Source: Lophius americanus
Taxonomy: Eukaryota > Chordata > Actinopteri > Lophiiformes > Lophiidae
DNA: 64,000 nucleotides
Reading direction: 5' to 3'
Assembly: GCA_037951165.1 (NCBI GenBank)
Contig: JBBDHG010000151.1
Coordinates: 992,001-1,056,000 of the forward strand
Shown here piece after piece: positions 1 to 12,606 of this stretch. The first letter of the stretch is position 1. Each line of letters opens with the position of its first letter. The notes beneath the pieces were generated by a model, which worked only from the letters and a program-made list of their open reading frames with translations, ran no database searches and was not told the origin of the DNA. Position numbers and translations under genes: made by a program.

Positions 1-1180
1 ATACCATCCGTGTATCTTTGATCTGTTCGCTGGCTGCGGCTGCATACATTAGCGGGGTGGGTTTATGCTAAAAGCCCCTTGGAGGAGGGGAACGATGGAA
101 AATTCTGAATTCTCCAGCATTTCTCCGGAGGGAGGGGGGGGGGGGGTTGGATGTAGGGTTGTCATCTTTCTATGAAAGGTGTGTATAAATGTTAACAGCT
201 GGAATACCAATGAAAACACGACGTTCTGAGAAATGTGGTACGGAAGATGATATCAAATGGGGTTTATAGCTAAAGAAATAATCTCCCAGCAATGTTTCCG
301 ATCCAATTACAGAAGTTCACCACAGCAAAACACCTCAATGAGATCGTTGCAGCTAATCAACATCTCCGTTGCCTCAGCAGGAGCAGAGGGGGTTTGACTG
401 GCAATCACATGTAGGGAAACACAACATGCACACAAACATGGAGACGTCCGCCGCAGCAGGAAGTACCACTTCCTTAAACACTGCGGTGGTACCGGCATCA
501 GAATCAATAAGCGGAGGAAGGAAAACAGATCCGTAAGCCGATACGGATAAGCAGCTGTTTAGAATTAAACATGAAGGCAGATAGTACGGACCGATGAAGG
601 CCGTCATGAAGAGCGTGTGCAGATGAGGACGAGAAGTAGCGCACATATCTAAGCTTCTGTGCGAGGAAGCCGCGCTGAGTCAATGCCAGGACTGAGTTTC
701 CCTCAGCTGATAGCAGCCAGACAGGCGACGTGTCTCCAGCAGGGGGAAAAAAAAAAAACTTCCCCAGTCAGCTGTTGAATCCGTAACAAAAATAAAAATA
801 CCCGATTTTCAATCTGAGCAGCAACAAGCTGGAAGATGAGCTGTTTTGTTTTGCTTGTTTACCAGTTCAATTATGCCAGTATAATTGAATTCTATGTCTA
901 GTCTAGCTACCATTATGATGTAGAACAAACAGGGTTGTGGTTTGATCAGATTTGGATGAAAAGTGGAAGTTTGATTGGAAAATAAGCAGGTTTTGAAGTT
1001 AAAAAAACAAACCTATCAATCGTGAGGTGCGATAATAAGGATTGCGATGCTTGCAGACACTGGATACTGTCTACTATCTGGAGCACTGATGCGTAAGTTG
1101 GTTGGTTTGGCAAAAATATACAAAAATGAGAATGTGGGAAAAATCACATTTAATTAATTTGTGTTTTTTTTTTTTTTTTT
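1..1180. other. Noncoding, nothing recognised
   Basis: There is a 13-base G run at 134-146 and short A and T runs. The short open frames lack codon structure or similarity I recognise. Confidence 0.6.
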
Positions 1181-1720
1181 TATATCACTGAAAAGTCAGG
1201 GATATCATGGAATCATCATCACTGCTGCGTCCGCCGCAGTCAAAAACTGTTACATGGATCATTTTCAATTTGAATACCCTCATAGAGCTTAGTGCGAGGA
1301 AGAACTGGTTCGATTTTGGGATAGGTTGGTTGTAAATTTCCAAACAAAAGATGGAGCTTTATCTCCAATAGTTTTCAGGCCATAATCTCTCAAATATTTG
1401 TCTAATTTTTTCCAAATTCGGTCCTAACGATTCAATTGAGGAGATCTATTCGGTATATAGCATATATTATGCTAATAGATATTAATTTACTCATTAGGGG
1501 AAACTTTTTCACAAAAAATCTCTTTTTTTTTTTTTTGACATAACTTTCTTACCCTTGGTTTGATTAAGTCCAGATTTAGGATGAAGGAGCTCTATCGTGT
1601 ATTTCATATTTTTTCATCTAATAGTTTATATTCTACTCATTTGGTGGAGCTTTTCAACCTAAAATACAGCGGACGTAACTTCACATTTAATAGGAGGAGC
1701 TGGATCAGGGGGGTTTGCCT
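1181..1720 (+). repeat. Unclassified dispersed repeat (family A), copy 1
   Basis: It starts with the hairpin-like TATCACTGAAAAGTCAGGGA and ATCATGGAATCATCATCACTG. It then has GTGCGAGGAAGAACTGG, TTTTGGGATAGGTTGGTTG, GATGGAGCTTTATCTCC, GGCCATAATCTCTCAA and GAGATCTATTCGG. A second round of the ATCTAT/ACTCAT/GGAGCTTTT module follows. The same ordered words recur at 10.2, 45.2, 50.3, 51.7, 54.3 and 55.9 kb. Confidence 0.75.
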
Positions 1721-4700
1721 GTACAAGAAATGTGGTTGGGGACTTTTCGGTGATGTAGATTTTCCTGTCGGCCTTATAATCTCTCACAGATCAGTAATCA
1801 AAGGTCCAAAGGTCTCATCTCCCTGTACTTCGGGCTGAACCTCCAGCCCCCTCTGTCTTTGATTTTTCTACTTTTAACAAACGCCTTTTGGGGAGTTCTG
1901 CTTCTTTGATAGTGTTTTTTGCGTTTGGAACCCCTGGCTGCTGTGACCACATGAAGCTCGCTGTGATACTACACGATGCCAAATCTGACTTGCAGTGACT
2001 CAGGTCTGTCCAACACGAGGGCTGGGACATTAAAATGTCATTCCCTGGCTTAAAGAAAACTGTTAATATGTCATTTGGTTTGGTTTCCTGCCCTCCTTTT
2101 TCTTTGCTTCTGTCTCTCTGAATTACTGAGCGCCTGTTGAGCTGGCAGGCAGGCAGCTCCAGTGAACACGCAGTGGTAATAATTCAAAGTCAATCTGTTC
2201 ACTGGACCGCCACGCACACTCATTTAAATAGAGCCCACAGCCATTAGTATATTTCTCTTTCTCTGTCGTTATCCGTGTCTCTCCCTGCTTTGTTCACTTG
2301 ACCTCCTCTGAGCTGGCCGCCGCTTCCTGCTCCGTCTACGCTGTTGTTGTTTTTATTTGGCCGATGTGACCAATCACTCCTTCACATTCTAATAATTATT
2401 TGATCCCTTTGTTTCTCCCGAGCTTGCACTTTTTATTAAACCCTATAGATCAGGGATGAGTTTCCGGGACGACACGAAGCTCTGATTTACCCATCTTTGT
2501 TTGTTGCCCCTGGCGATTACGTCAGAGCTCAGTCAGAGATCATGGCGAGGACTTTGTCAGTGCAGGAAATTAGCACCCCATCAAAATGAAGACTGACTGA
2601 ATACATTATGAATATGTGCAAAGTGACTTATGTTAACACGTAGAGTCTAATTCCTTTTTTTATATTTTGCACTCAAGGACCCTCTTAATGCTCTCTTCGA
2701 GCCAAACTTAATAATAATAAATAAAAATAATAAAAATAACTACATCCTTTGTTTGACGATGCCAAATATCTTCTTTAAAAATGTACTTTTACATTTGAAC
2801 ACCTATAGAATATAACAATAGAACCTAACGTTCGCTTTTATAACTGAGACCCAACGATCCTCATTTTCTTTTGTTTTTCTTTAAATGAATTGATTAAAAT
2901 TCTTGCCTTTTCAGTCTTTACGTTTCCCCCCCCCCGGCTGCTAGCCACGAAGAGGGACGCAAATAAGTGCACTTATAGTGATGGTCCCAAACTCGAATAA
3001 GTGGTGCTTTCATCCAGCAGGGTGCCGGTGGTAACCATGGAAGGAATCCGATGAACCGCTGCGGTAAACCCTACAGGGAACAACTGAATGACAGAGAAGA
3101 AGAAAACGCATCGCTCTGGCTGAATGAAGCAAATCTGACATCATGTGACAGTCGGGTTGCTTTGGTGTTTTTTTTTCTTCCTGCATATCCTGCAATTGTT
3201 AGTCAGTGACATTTAGCCAACATGCAACCTAGCCTATCGATGGCCGTTGGCGTCATTGACTCAGCAACTCCCTGCTTCATAAATATCTCGTTTAGCGTAA
3301 TGGCGTGATGAGAGCAGACGCACAGGTGTCCATCTCCATTGGTTAAGTTGTGAGTGAGTGAGTGAATGAATGAGTGATCAGGGGAGAAAGCGAGGGAAAG
3401 AATTGGAGCATGGTGATTGATTCACCCTGAGAGTAATCATCTCCAGCTGCTGCCAACCATCTTCCGCCTTTCTCCACAGTTCCGCACGATTCCGTGCTTT
3501 CTCTCTCTCGCTCTCCTCCACCCCCCGCCTTCCTTCCCTCTCTCTACGCCGGTATTATAATCTTCCACACTGCTCGCAGGTCTAACTGAAGGTATACCCA
3601 AAGGGTTGGGTTTATCCCAGGATCCCCTGGCAGCAGAGGGAGACGGAGATGAATCCCTCCACCAATCCTCTCTGAAGGTTCACCGCGGGTTCTCAAGGCT
3701 TCATGGCTGCCGCCCCGCAGCGCCGAGCTGATGCTGACCGACAGAAAAGAAGAAGGGAAAGAAAAAATCGCCAAAGGGGTGGAATAAATTGATTATTGTG
3801 AATTTAAAACCATTTCTGAAAGCAGAATCTTTCAGAAATTAAACTTTGCTGCATTTTGAGGTACTGATGTCGAGCCCAGAGGCTTAGCGGCGAACACAGA
3901 GCCTGCAATCCGGCCTCCTTTAATATATATATTCCTTTCAATTTTGTTTTTCCCGGATCCTATAAAGAGAACAAGTTATGAGAAAGGATTATTTCTTTAT
4001 CTTCAGACTCAGCCCAGCAGTTACACAAGGCCTCATATGAAGCAGTAAACTCCACCTTCTCCGTGTCTAGAGAGGGGTTGCCCGGTAACTCCTAGAAAGA
4101 CTCTCCGCGAACCTCGGTGGCTTTCAGACACGGGTATTCGCACAGAAAAGCTAATCCTTTGAATCGCATGTTCTACTTCCTCAACGCCGTGCCTCGGAGG
4201 TAGATGAGGCTACTCGGATCTGTTATCTGTGTTTATTTATGCTAATGACGCTGCCAAATGGAGAAGTCTGAGAAGAGAACAGAAACTTGCTGGACACCAG
4301 ATGACAGACTGGAGTTTCCCAACCGACTTCCTGCTCAGACATGCCAGTCAAAGGAAGTTGGACCCAGATTTGTGTCTTATTTCAGGACCTTTGTCTCTGC
4401 TGCTTGCAGGCAGCGCTAAACAGCTCAGCTCAACTACTGTCTAATCCACAGTGTGTCAGATTCAGTGGCTACAAAAGTGGATTATAGGTGGATTTTATTT
4501 CCATGTAGCGGCCATCATCATCTTCGAATGAAGACTTTCATGTTAAACATTACAGATGAGTCCGAAAACCAAACTTTACGAGAACACTTTGTGATAATGA
4601 GAGGAAGTGAGTGAATTTAAGGAAACAAGACTATTTGTCAAACAGGCATGACTTCAACAAATATAGATTTTGTTTCCTTGTGTATTCATAGTTTGCAGTT

Positions 4701-6849
4701 TCTTTTAGTGACGTTATACGTTTCTTTTATCGCTGATCATAAAAGAACCTTTAAGTTTTTCGGTCATCAAAAGGGCCGACACGTGTTCGAATACCGCAAA
4801 CACGCCAATACGATAATCTGCTCCCATTCATAGCAAAACATCAAAGAGGCAATACCAACCCAACAATGTTGATGCCCACTGAAGAAGTCTCAGTAAATTG
4901 TTAAATCTACCTCGGCTCTCTCTTCATTGACTGTGGTTTAGCCTGGTTTCAAGTCGGCGTTGCAACACACTGCATGAGTGCACCTCAGAACAAATGGGTA
5001 CAATTAGTAAGTCATCATTTATTTCAATCGGGAGAGACAGAGAATGAAAAAATAATCAAAGTTTATGAAAACAGATGCTTTTTGTGATAATTGGTCAGAA
5101 CGTCTTTGGTTCTCAGACTCTTGAGGGAGGTTACGATGGAAGGATATCTGCCCTGTGCAGCGGCAGTAAGGTTTATCCTCCGACCTGGAGACTGTATATT
5201 GGTGGTGGTGGCCAATGACCTTGCTGAGACTGATGAAGTTGATTGATCTGTTAGGATTGGTTAGAGATGGAGGGCATAAAGATCGGCAGCATGATAGAAC
5301 TATTGATGAATGGAGAGAATCATATGTTGCATCATGATATTGAAGAGGTATGGATAAGATAGATGTTCAAATTTCTGGAATCCATACTAGTGGGCTGGCT
5401 AATATGCTAATTGCTACGTCCCAAAAAAGAATTTCATAAGTGTCACTGTTTTAATTCATATCCCAGTAGGGTTGATCATTTGAATGTTACACAAACACAG
5501 GGAATAGTGTGCTAAATCAACCAAACCCTAACCAACTGGTGAAAGCAGAGAATAATAATAAAATTGTCTCAAGACAAATCTAGGAATTCTGAAGATCGGT
5601 TTCGCCTACAGGCTGGATCGGCTTTCTCAGTTTGCTTCTGGTAGTCAGACCTCGTAGGATCGGTACTCAAGCTTCAGCTACATTTTCACCCGTCTTACAC
5701 ATCATATAACACATACAAACTTTGACTCTCTCCTCTTAGTCACCTCTCCAGCTCCTTCCTAAACCACACTGGCTTTCTGGGTGGATAAGCCCCTCCCCCT
5801 TCTCGCCCCACAGCCAATCAAAGTGTCCAATCAAAGGCCGCATGCCGTGACACAAATTACATCTCAATGCTCTCTTTCATTAGACCCTTTACGGTCACAA
5901 AATTCCAACGTCTTTCCAACTCAATGCCCCCGGTGCACACCACAGGGTTCTAAGAACGTCTGAGGGTCCAATTGAAGGAACTTAGATATAGCAATTATTT
6001 AACTGCAAATAAAAATATGTATTTCTCTAATTGAATTATTATTCGGAGAGATTTTTCAGTGGGGCTCAACATTCTGGTCGACAGAAAAGTGTGTTGTCAT
6101 AGTGGCTCACACTGGCGTAGCTCCATATAAGTCGGTGTCTGTAGCTGCCATGAATGAGAGTGCTGTCCGATGTTGTTCAACCGTCTCTATACTGCTACAC
6201 CGTGAGGATTTGTAAGTGGACTGGGCTGTAGGGGATCGTGACGGAACAAACCACTCACTGTCCCTCCTTTAAAATGGATGATTATGGAATAAGTTAACTG
6301 GACGCCCTCTGTACGGTCGGGCGCAGGTGCATTAGGAGTGTTGTATGGTAAACAGAGGCGGCCCTCATAACCTCGACTGGAAGCAGGATCACTGAACAGA
6401 CCCCGTCTCCAGTCAGCGCGATTTGAGGCCGAGCCATGGTAACGTTAAGTACGAGATGCGAGGAGATCAAAGTGAGGTGTGGTCAACTGCTGAGGCAATC
6501 GATGCAATGCTACAGCAATGCTGCGCAAAATATAACAGTACAACCAGAGCTAATTAAAACAAACAAGCACAATTGAGGCAAAAAAAGTCATTTCAAAAAG
6601 GTCTTTAGATCAAATAAAAACAGATTAGCCCTTCAGTTTACGTAGGCTAGTCTGAAATTATGTTTGCAAAGGACCATAAACAGAAAATGTGTGTTTTTAT
6701 TGATTTGAACACTGGTTGAGACGAAGATGAAACCCTGATCTGGACTAGAGGGGGGGATCATCCAGCAATAAGCAATGGATAGCAGAACCTGTAGCCACAT
6801 TTAACCCTTTCATGTCATGTGCAACTATTTGGTTGAGCTCATTTTGAGT
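1721..6849. other. Noncoding, nothing recognised apart from one X-box-like site
   Basis: Moderately GC-balanced sequence with a (GAGT)n-like run at 3349-3376 and an AT-rich AAT-type run near 2709-2740. Open frames here are all under 80 codons, without recognisable domains. Confidence 0.6.
4077..4089. promoter_or_regulatory. RFX X-box-like palindrome
   Basis: GTTGCCCGGTAAC: two half sites GTTGCC and GGTAAC with a one-base gap, fitting the RFX consensus GTNRCC-N-RGYAAC. No gene is nearby. Motif only. Confidence 0.4.
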
Positions 6850-7340
6850 TGTCACTGTTCCTTATTGAAAAATATGTGACACTTGACCTGAAACTGTTTA
6901 TAATATGACCCTTTGGCAGCATGTTTATGTGAAAGAGTAAGGGGCCGGGGGGCGGAGCCCTGGGGGACACCATATGTCAGAGGAGCAACAGAGGAGGAAC
7001 CATTAACCATGACTATAGAGAAAGTCCTACTCAAAAAGTAGGTTTTTGACATATTACAGCATGTGAAAAATTATTGCACAGACTTGTGGAACTTGATTAA
7101 ACCCAAAAAAAAGTCTAATGAGGGTCAAATAGTTTTTAAAAAAACAGGAAATATAAAATTTCTCCTTATATTTCATCAGTAGAATAATTTTTAAAAACAT
7201 GCTCGACCATATCAGTTGTCATTTTATGGTATATATAAAGTGTCTTACGATATTAAATTAATAAATGCCACAAAGAAATAAAATATGCAACAAAAACAAT
7301 TTTTCCATACTTTAGTTTTTCGTTCTCGATGCGGACATCG
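6850..7340 (-). mobile_element. L2/Rex-like LINE fragment with reverse-transcriptase motif
   Basis: Read on the minus strand, 7052-6852 encodes the stretch SSSVAPLTYGVPQGSAPRP followed by a decayed continuation. GVPQGS is the hallmark motif of the L2/Rex1/CR1-type reverse transcriptase, where intact copies continue VLGPLLF. Frameshifts and stops show it is dead. The flank 7140-7340 (AT-rich) aligns by eye to 59280-59600, which has the same arrangement next to another GVPQGS remnant. Confidence 0.7.
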
Positions 7341-8010
7341 AAGGGTTGAGGACACCAGGATAGGCAGAATTTGCTAAGGCTTACCTGTGCTTGTGTGGAG
7401 GCCAACAGCAGCATTTTGGACCACCTAGTACCTGGATTTAAGTGCCTGAGTCGTTCCAACAAACACCAGATTGCAGTAGTCCAGCTTAAGAGGTAATAAA
7501 AGGGTTTTAATGGTTGTTGTTTTTTAAAGCTGGCTTTTACGACTGAATTCATCTGCAAGTCTAGTTTAAAAGAAGAATTAAAAACAACCAGGAGACCCTT
7601 GACGCGAGATCTCCAGTAGGTGCCGTAGGACAGAAGAAGAGAAAAAGTACTGTATCATCAGGAGATCGTGGAAGTAAAAACAGATTTTGAAGTTGTTTGA
7701 ATATCAAAATCTATTTTTACTTCCACGTTTTAAGTTCAACCAAACAGCTTGTTAGCTGGCGAGTTTGTTTTGGGTGTAAGACAAAGATATATCCAGGTAT
7801 TATCAATGTAAAAATGATAAGCCCCGTTACATTTTTAACATAGATAACAATGGCAGCATGTATAAATACAACTGAATAGGACCCAAAATGGAGCCTTGAG
7901 GTACACCACTGGTCGAAGGCAGTAACGGAGAAATAGAGAGACGTGAGATGAGACTCCTGGAAAATGGACTACCAGTGAGATCTAAACCAATTTAAAGCAG
8001 CGCCGCGGAC
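7253..8010 (-). mobile_element. Decayed L2/Rex-like LINE, RT plus C-terminal segment
   Basis: On the minus strand, about 7920-7850 reads TSGVPQGSILGPI followed by LYMLPL, a clear L2-type RT core. Further along the same strand, around 7480-7400, a shifted frame reads LDYCNLVF and then VVQNAA, the usual L2-type C-terminal block. The order is right for one element running from about 8010 to 7253. Several stops and frameshifts are present, so it is inactive. A 24-bp foldback (7667-7727) lies within it. Confidence 0.7.
7667..7727. repeat. Foldback, 24-bp stem, 13-nt loop
   Basis: Arms 7667-7690 and 7704-7727 pair over 24 bp with one mismatch (C opposite A). The size is that of a small-RNA precursor, but the stem is nearly perfect and lies in LINE debris. 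Confidence 0.85.
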
Positions 8011-8189
8011 ACCAAAGCACAAGTCGTGACAGGAGATCGGAATCTCATGGTCTACTTTCTCAAACGGAAGAGAGAGAGATCAAACAAAATGAGGACAACC
8101 GAAACAGCAGCGTGAGTAAGGGTTATTAAAACACTCGGTAAAGGGCAGATTCAGAGGAAGGTCTGAAATCAAAACCCCACAAACCATAA

Positions 8190-9849
8190 AAGCTGTTATT
8201 CAGAAGTGAATGGCACTGAAGAGGATGTTTTGTGGCGTTAATAGCACGCCTTTATAAAGAAGGCCTGTTATTTTTGCCTATTCCTGTACGAAACAGTGAC
8301 ACTGTCAGTAGGATCTGAGGAAAGTACGTACAAATGTACAATGAGAATAACTCTGATCTCACGCTTACGATATCCGAGGAAGACTGTCGTCAGAAATTAG
8401 TCAAGTTCATCGTTGAACAGTCTTCACATGAGTCGTTTTCGCCTGCTGCCCCAAACTGATTCCTCCCCCCCCAACAAATGATGTTTGAACTTATCTCAGG
8501 TACAGAAATGTCTCGCTCAGTGGAGGAAGGACGAAATAAAAGAGAAAATTCCCACTCTGTGAAAAGGGGCTTTTGTGAGGAAATGGAGTTGAACGAGCCG
8601 TCGCAGCTCAGCAGTCTATTGATTGAATGCTCTGGGCGCTTCATCTATGTGTTTTGTGGAAAAACACCAAATGGACCTCACAGATAGGTTGGCTTTCCAG
8701 GCCACATTAGACCAGATGCCTGCGATAAAGACGGCAATCGGGGTCCAGAAGGGTTCCTCTTGGTCTTGTTGGTGTTCCTGTGGATTGGATGAAGTTAGAT
8801 GTGGATTATGTGACACGTTTACTTATGAAACACAGTGTTATTTGGCAGTTATATAATGTTTTTAATTCAGTTATTTACAACTGCGTGATACCAAAAAGAT
8901 GTCAGCTAGCTTCATTTGTTATCAGTGTACATGTGACACGTTTACTTATGTAACACAGTGTCTCTGGCACAAGCCGGTGTTTGTGCTTGTCAGACATAAT
9001 GGATTTTTTCTCAGGACTCCGGTATCTCGTTCTGCCCGGAGTGCAAACTGCTTTGATTGCAGATCCGTGCTCAGATTCTGCAGCATATTGACGATCAGAC
9101 CGTTTGTGCGAGATACAAAGTAAAGCTCACCTTCAAACAATAATTGGAGTAAACAGGGGAGAGTTGTTATTGCGGTAGAAGGTTTGGCATTTTCTAAAGA
9201 TGAGAAATCTGAAGGGGATGAGATTTAATTGAATGACAGATCTGCAAAGTCATCCTCGGGTATTTTCTTTTTTTTAAAAACTGGATGTAACAGCAGAGCT
9301 TCTGCTCGCAGTGAGATTACGTTTGGAGATTTTGCTCTAACAGGTGTTTTATTCCAACCCTTCCCTCGGCTCCGTACAGTCTTTTCTCTTTTACTTCCAT
9401 TGGTCCGTCGTTTCTAGTTTGCTAGTTTTGTTTTTTTGTTTTTTTTATAGATATGTATGATTTTGTGACGCTTAGATTTCTTCACAGTTAAATTTAAGAA
9501 CTTCCAAATAAATATATTACCAAACACAACACAACACTCGGAAGAAACCACAGGAACCAGAAAGAACCAAAAACTCATTTATCCTTGAGATTGGGAATTT
9601 AAGGTGGATATAAAACAGACATGGAAAATAAATTCTGGGGTTTATGTTCTTTTTTTTTCTTCCTCATTTGAAAAGTGAGCTTGAAATGTTTTTTTTCTGG
9701 TTTTTTTTTACAAAGGAATACGGAGTTTTCTTTTTATTTTAAACTGCAATGCCACAAGATGCATAAAAAAATGTAATTTAATACTACAATAATAATAAAA
9801 ATCAGTTTTGTGTTCCGCATATTGGACATATGAGGAGCAGAGATAGTAG
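8190..9849. other. Noncoding, one 29-bp direct duplication
   Basis: GTGACACGTTTACTTATG with its flank occurs at 8810-8838 and again at 8933-8961, with one difference. Nothing else is recognised. Confidence 0.6.
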
Positions 9850-10035
9850 ATCTATTGGTAGAAGGATGCTGGAAATGGAGTTTCCGGAAGAAGAAGAAAA
9901 CTGGAAAGACCAAAGAGGAGATTTCAGGATGTGGTGAGAGAGGACATACAGTTGGTTGGTGTGACAGAGGGAGATGCAGAGGAAAGAGGGAGATAGAAAC
10001 AGTCGATCCGCTGTGGCGACCCCTTAAGATAATAA
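9850..10035 (+). mobile_element. RTE-like LINE ORF C-terminus (decayed)
   Basis: Frame from 9904 reads ERPKRRFQDVVREDIQLVGV then TEGDAEERGR, a stop at 9994 where the family has Trp, then KQSIRCGDP. This is the typical RTE/Rex3-style C-terminal block (GRPKxRFxDVVxED...VGV...AEDRxRWRxxIRCGDP) next to the CCGCTGTGGCGACCCC sequence of its 3' UTR. One premature stop and no upstream RT mean a dead fragment. Confidence 0.7.
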
Positions 10036-10234
10036 TAGAATATTTCTTTGTTTGTTCACAATATAAGGTCAGAAAAGGTTAAATGTAATAAAGAACATAT
10101 TATTATTATCATTATTATTACGAGGACAAGAGGATTATATAGCCTTTAAAGGGTTTGCGACATTTGTGTCACCGTCGTTTCTTAAGGGTCATGACTAGAA
10201 CTAAAACGGTTTTCTGTGTTTTCGTAGACTTCAT

Positions 10235-10615
10235 TAATTATAGGCCCGAAAAGTCGGAGATATTTAGGAACCATCATTACCGCCACCGAGGGGCCCGCAG
10301 ATCCTCTATGCTAACGCGATAACTCGAAAATCCTCTCATGGATCATTTTCTAATCTTATCCCCGCATGGCACTCAGTGCGAGGAAGAACTGGATTGATTT
10401 TGGGAAAGTTCAGCTGTATATTTCCATCACTAGATGGAGTTTTATCTCCAAAAGTTTTCACGCCATAGTTTCTCAACTGTGTTTTTTCTTTAATTCCAAA
10501 TATGGTGCATATGTATCGTATTTTACTCAAGTAGTTCATATTTTACTCACTAGGGGGAGCTTTTAATGACATAACGTCCAAACCGTTGTAGCGATTTAGT
10601 CCATCACTTTCATCA
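10235..10615 (+). repeat. Family A dispersed repeat, copy 2
   Basis: It carries GGCCCGAAAAGTCGGAGATA, CGCAGATCCTCTATGCTAAC, CTCATGGATCATTTTC, GTGCGAGGAAGAACTGGATT, AGATGGAGTTTTATCTCC, GCCATAGTTTCTCAACTGTG and ACTCACTAGGGGGAGCTTTT in the same order as copy 1. Confidence 0.8.
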
Positions 10616-11077
10616 CTGAGGCTTTTTTTTGTCCTGGTTACCTATAAAAACCTTCCTGGTAGAGACTCACCTGTTCTTTTGAAGAGGGAGAATCTCTCAC
10701 TCCTTCACTCTCTCTGGAGCACTCCTACACGTTGAGACAGATTGAAAGTGAAGTTACAAAAGACGAGCAAGCTAGACTAATGTGCGTACGGACGGGAGGT
10801 AATTAAAATGACAGCGGTTAGCGTGGCTGTCATTTTTTTAAACGGTGTGATAAAACGCTAAACCCCTTCTAAAAACAGGAAAAGGAGGGGAAGCAATATG
10901 GGCCTCCGCCCGCGACAAACAGACTGTAATTAGAGCGAGCTCTAATTTGAGGATCCTTCCTCTGTCAAACAGCAGTTGGATTTAATGGAGCAGGGCTGAA
11001 TATTTTAGAAATGATATGAATTTGAAATACGGAGCCAAGATAATTAGAGAAACAGTTTTGGGCCGCATCAAGTCAAT

Positions 11078-12008
11078 TTAGAAAAAAAAAAAAAAATACA
11101 GGAATGCTGTGTTATAGAAAACTATGACATCATCCTCAGACTCCACAAGATCTCTGAAGGTGTGCTGTTCTTGGTTCAGAGGTGCTCCAGGGATCAGACT
11201 TGTTGGTCCAGCAGGTCCCACTGATGCTGGAGCGGATTTAGATCCGGAGAAGTTGGAGGCCAAGTCATCACCTTGGGGTTTTTTTTCTGCAGTGTAGCAG
11301 GGTCCATTGTTCCGCTAACAGTAATCACTACCTTTGTGGAATACCATTTCCACAAAGGCGCTTGCTTGAGCTAAATCGGTTTACAGGTAGGTGGTGGAGG
11401 TCAAAGTAAGATCCACGTGAACGGCAGGGCCAACGGTTGCCAAGCAGAACATTGCCCATAGCGTCACGCCGCCTTCCTCTGGCGGTTCTTCCTGCTATCA
11501 TCTCTTTTGGCAGGTGAGCGATGCACAGAACGATTCATCAGAACTGGCCACCTCCTTCCTTTCTCTACACCCTGACCCGTCTGCTGCTGCACGGGTCCAT
11601 ACGCAGCAAGCTGTGACGTCCCCCTGTGTTCTGACCCCTTTCGATTCAGAATGAGAATTAGAAAAGCAGTAAATACTGAATCTTTCGACCGAGTACCCCA
11701 ACATGATCATAAGTATAAAGTAATCTAACTAACTCATTACTACGGTGAGGAGCACCGGACCACCAAAGACCGCAGGTGAAAAAAAGCCCAGATTGCATAT
11801 TTTCTTTTTCGCCAGTTTTAGAATTATGACTTTTTTTCTCATACAATTCCGACTTCATTCTCGTAATATTAGATTTTAAAATTTTTCATGGTGGTTCTAA
11901 TTGTCCGCTGTAATGTCCCGCCCACTGACAGGTGGCATTGCAACAAGATAATCCACGCTGTTCTGACTTCATGTGTCAGTGGGTTATAATGTTGTGGTTA
12001 ATCGGTGT
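11078..12008 (-). mobile_element. Tc1-like transposon, internally deleted and decayed
   Basis: Read on the minus strand it starts with the Tc1-type end ACACCGATTAACCACAACAT and CCACTGACACATGAAG, then passes through TCAGAACACAGGGGGACGTC, CAGCTTGCTGCGTATGGACC, GTGGCCAGTTCTGATGAATC and ATGGGCAATGTTCTGC. It ends in the transposase C-terminal block TWPPTSPDLNPLQHQWDLLD and CACACCTTCAGAGATCTTG. About 0.93 kb remains of a roughly 1.6-kb element. The 3' inverted repeat is missing and a poly(T)/poly(A) tract marks that edge. The DDE-triad acidic residue region (DLNPLQ) shows Gln where Glu is normal, so it could not be active. Confidence 0.8.
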
Positions 12009-12551
12009 TTATTCCCTCTTGTGTCATCAAATTAGGTCAGTTTGTTCACTTTCTTTAAGCCTTTTTTAGCGTCATAGTTTTTCATTCTTGACTCATGCTG
12101 ACTTCTGCAATTTTTGGGGGTAAATAAAAAAAAAAAATCTACATTTTCTTTCTCCATATAAACGAAAAAATAACAACATTCCGAGAAGTAGAAACAAAAT
12201 AAATGAGTAACAAAAACTCCCTGAGAGGAAACAAATTTAACGAGCTGGAGCCTCGTCACCTCGAGGTCAGCTGAGTCCCGTCTGCCATAAACGATTAGAA
12301 AACAGGAAGAGGGGGAAAAAAAAAAAAAAAAAATCCTGCCTAATTTTCAAAAAGGAACTATTTGAGGAAATTGAAAGATCACCTCTGCTCAACTCTCGAG
12401 ACCGTGTTTCCATCGACCTCTCGGCCTGAGATCACTTCCTACGCCTGCTTCCTCCCCGTCGCTGCGGGCCATGCCAACTATGAATTATTTAAAAAACAGA
12501 AGCAATGCACATGGAATTAATATTCCGACATTTTCTATTATCTGCTGTCAG

Positions 12552-12606
12552 CTCCCTCTCCCTCTCCCTCTCCCTCTCCCTCTCCCTCTCCCTCTCCCTC
12601 TCTCCC
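12552..12606 (+). repeat. (CTCCCT)n hexanucleotide repeat
   Basis: About nine uninterrupted hexamers. Confidence 0.95.
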
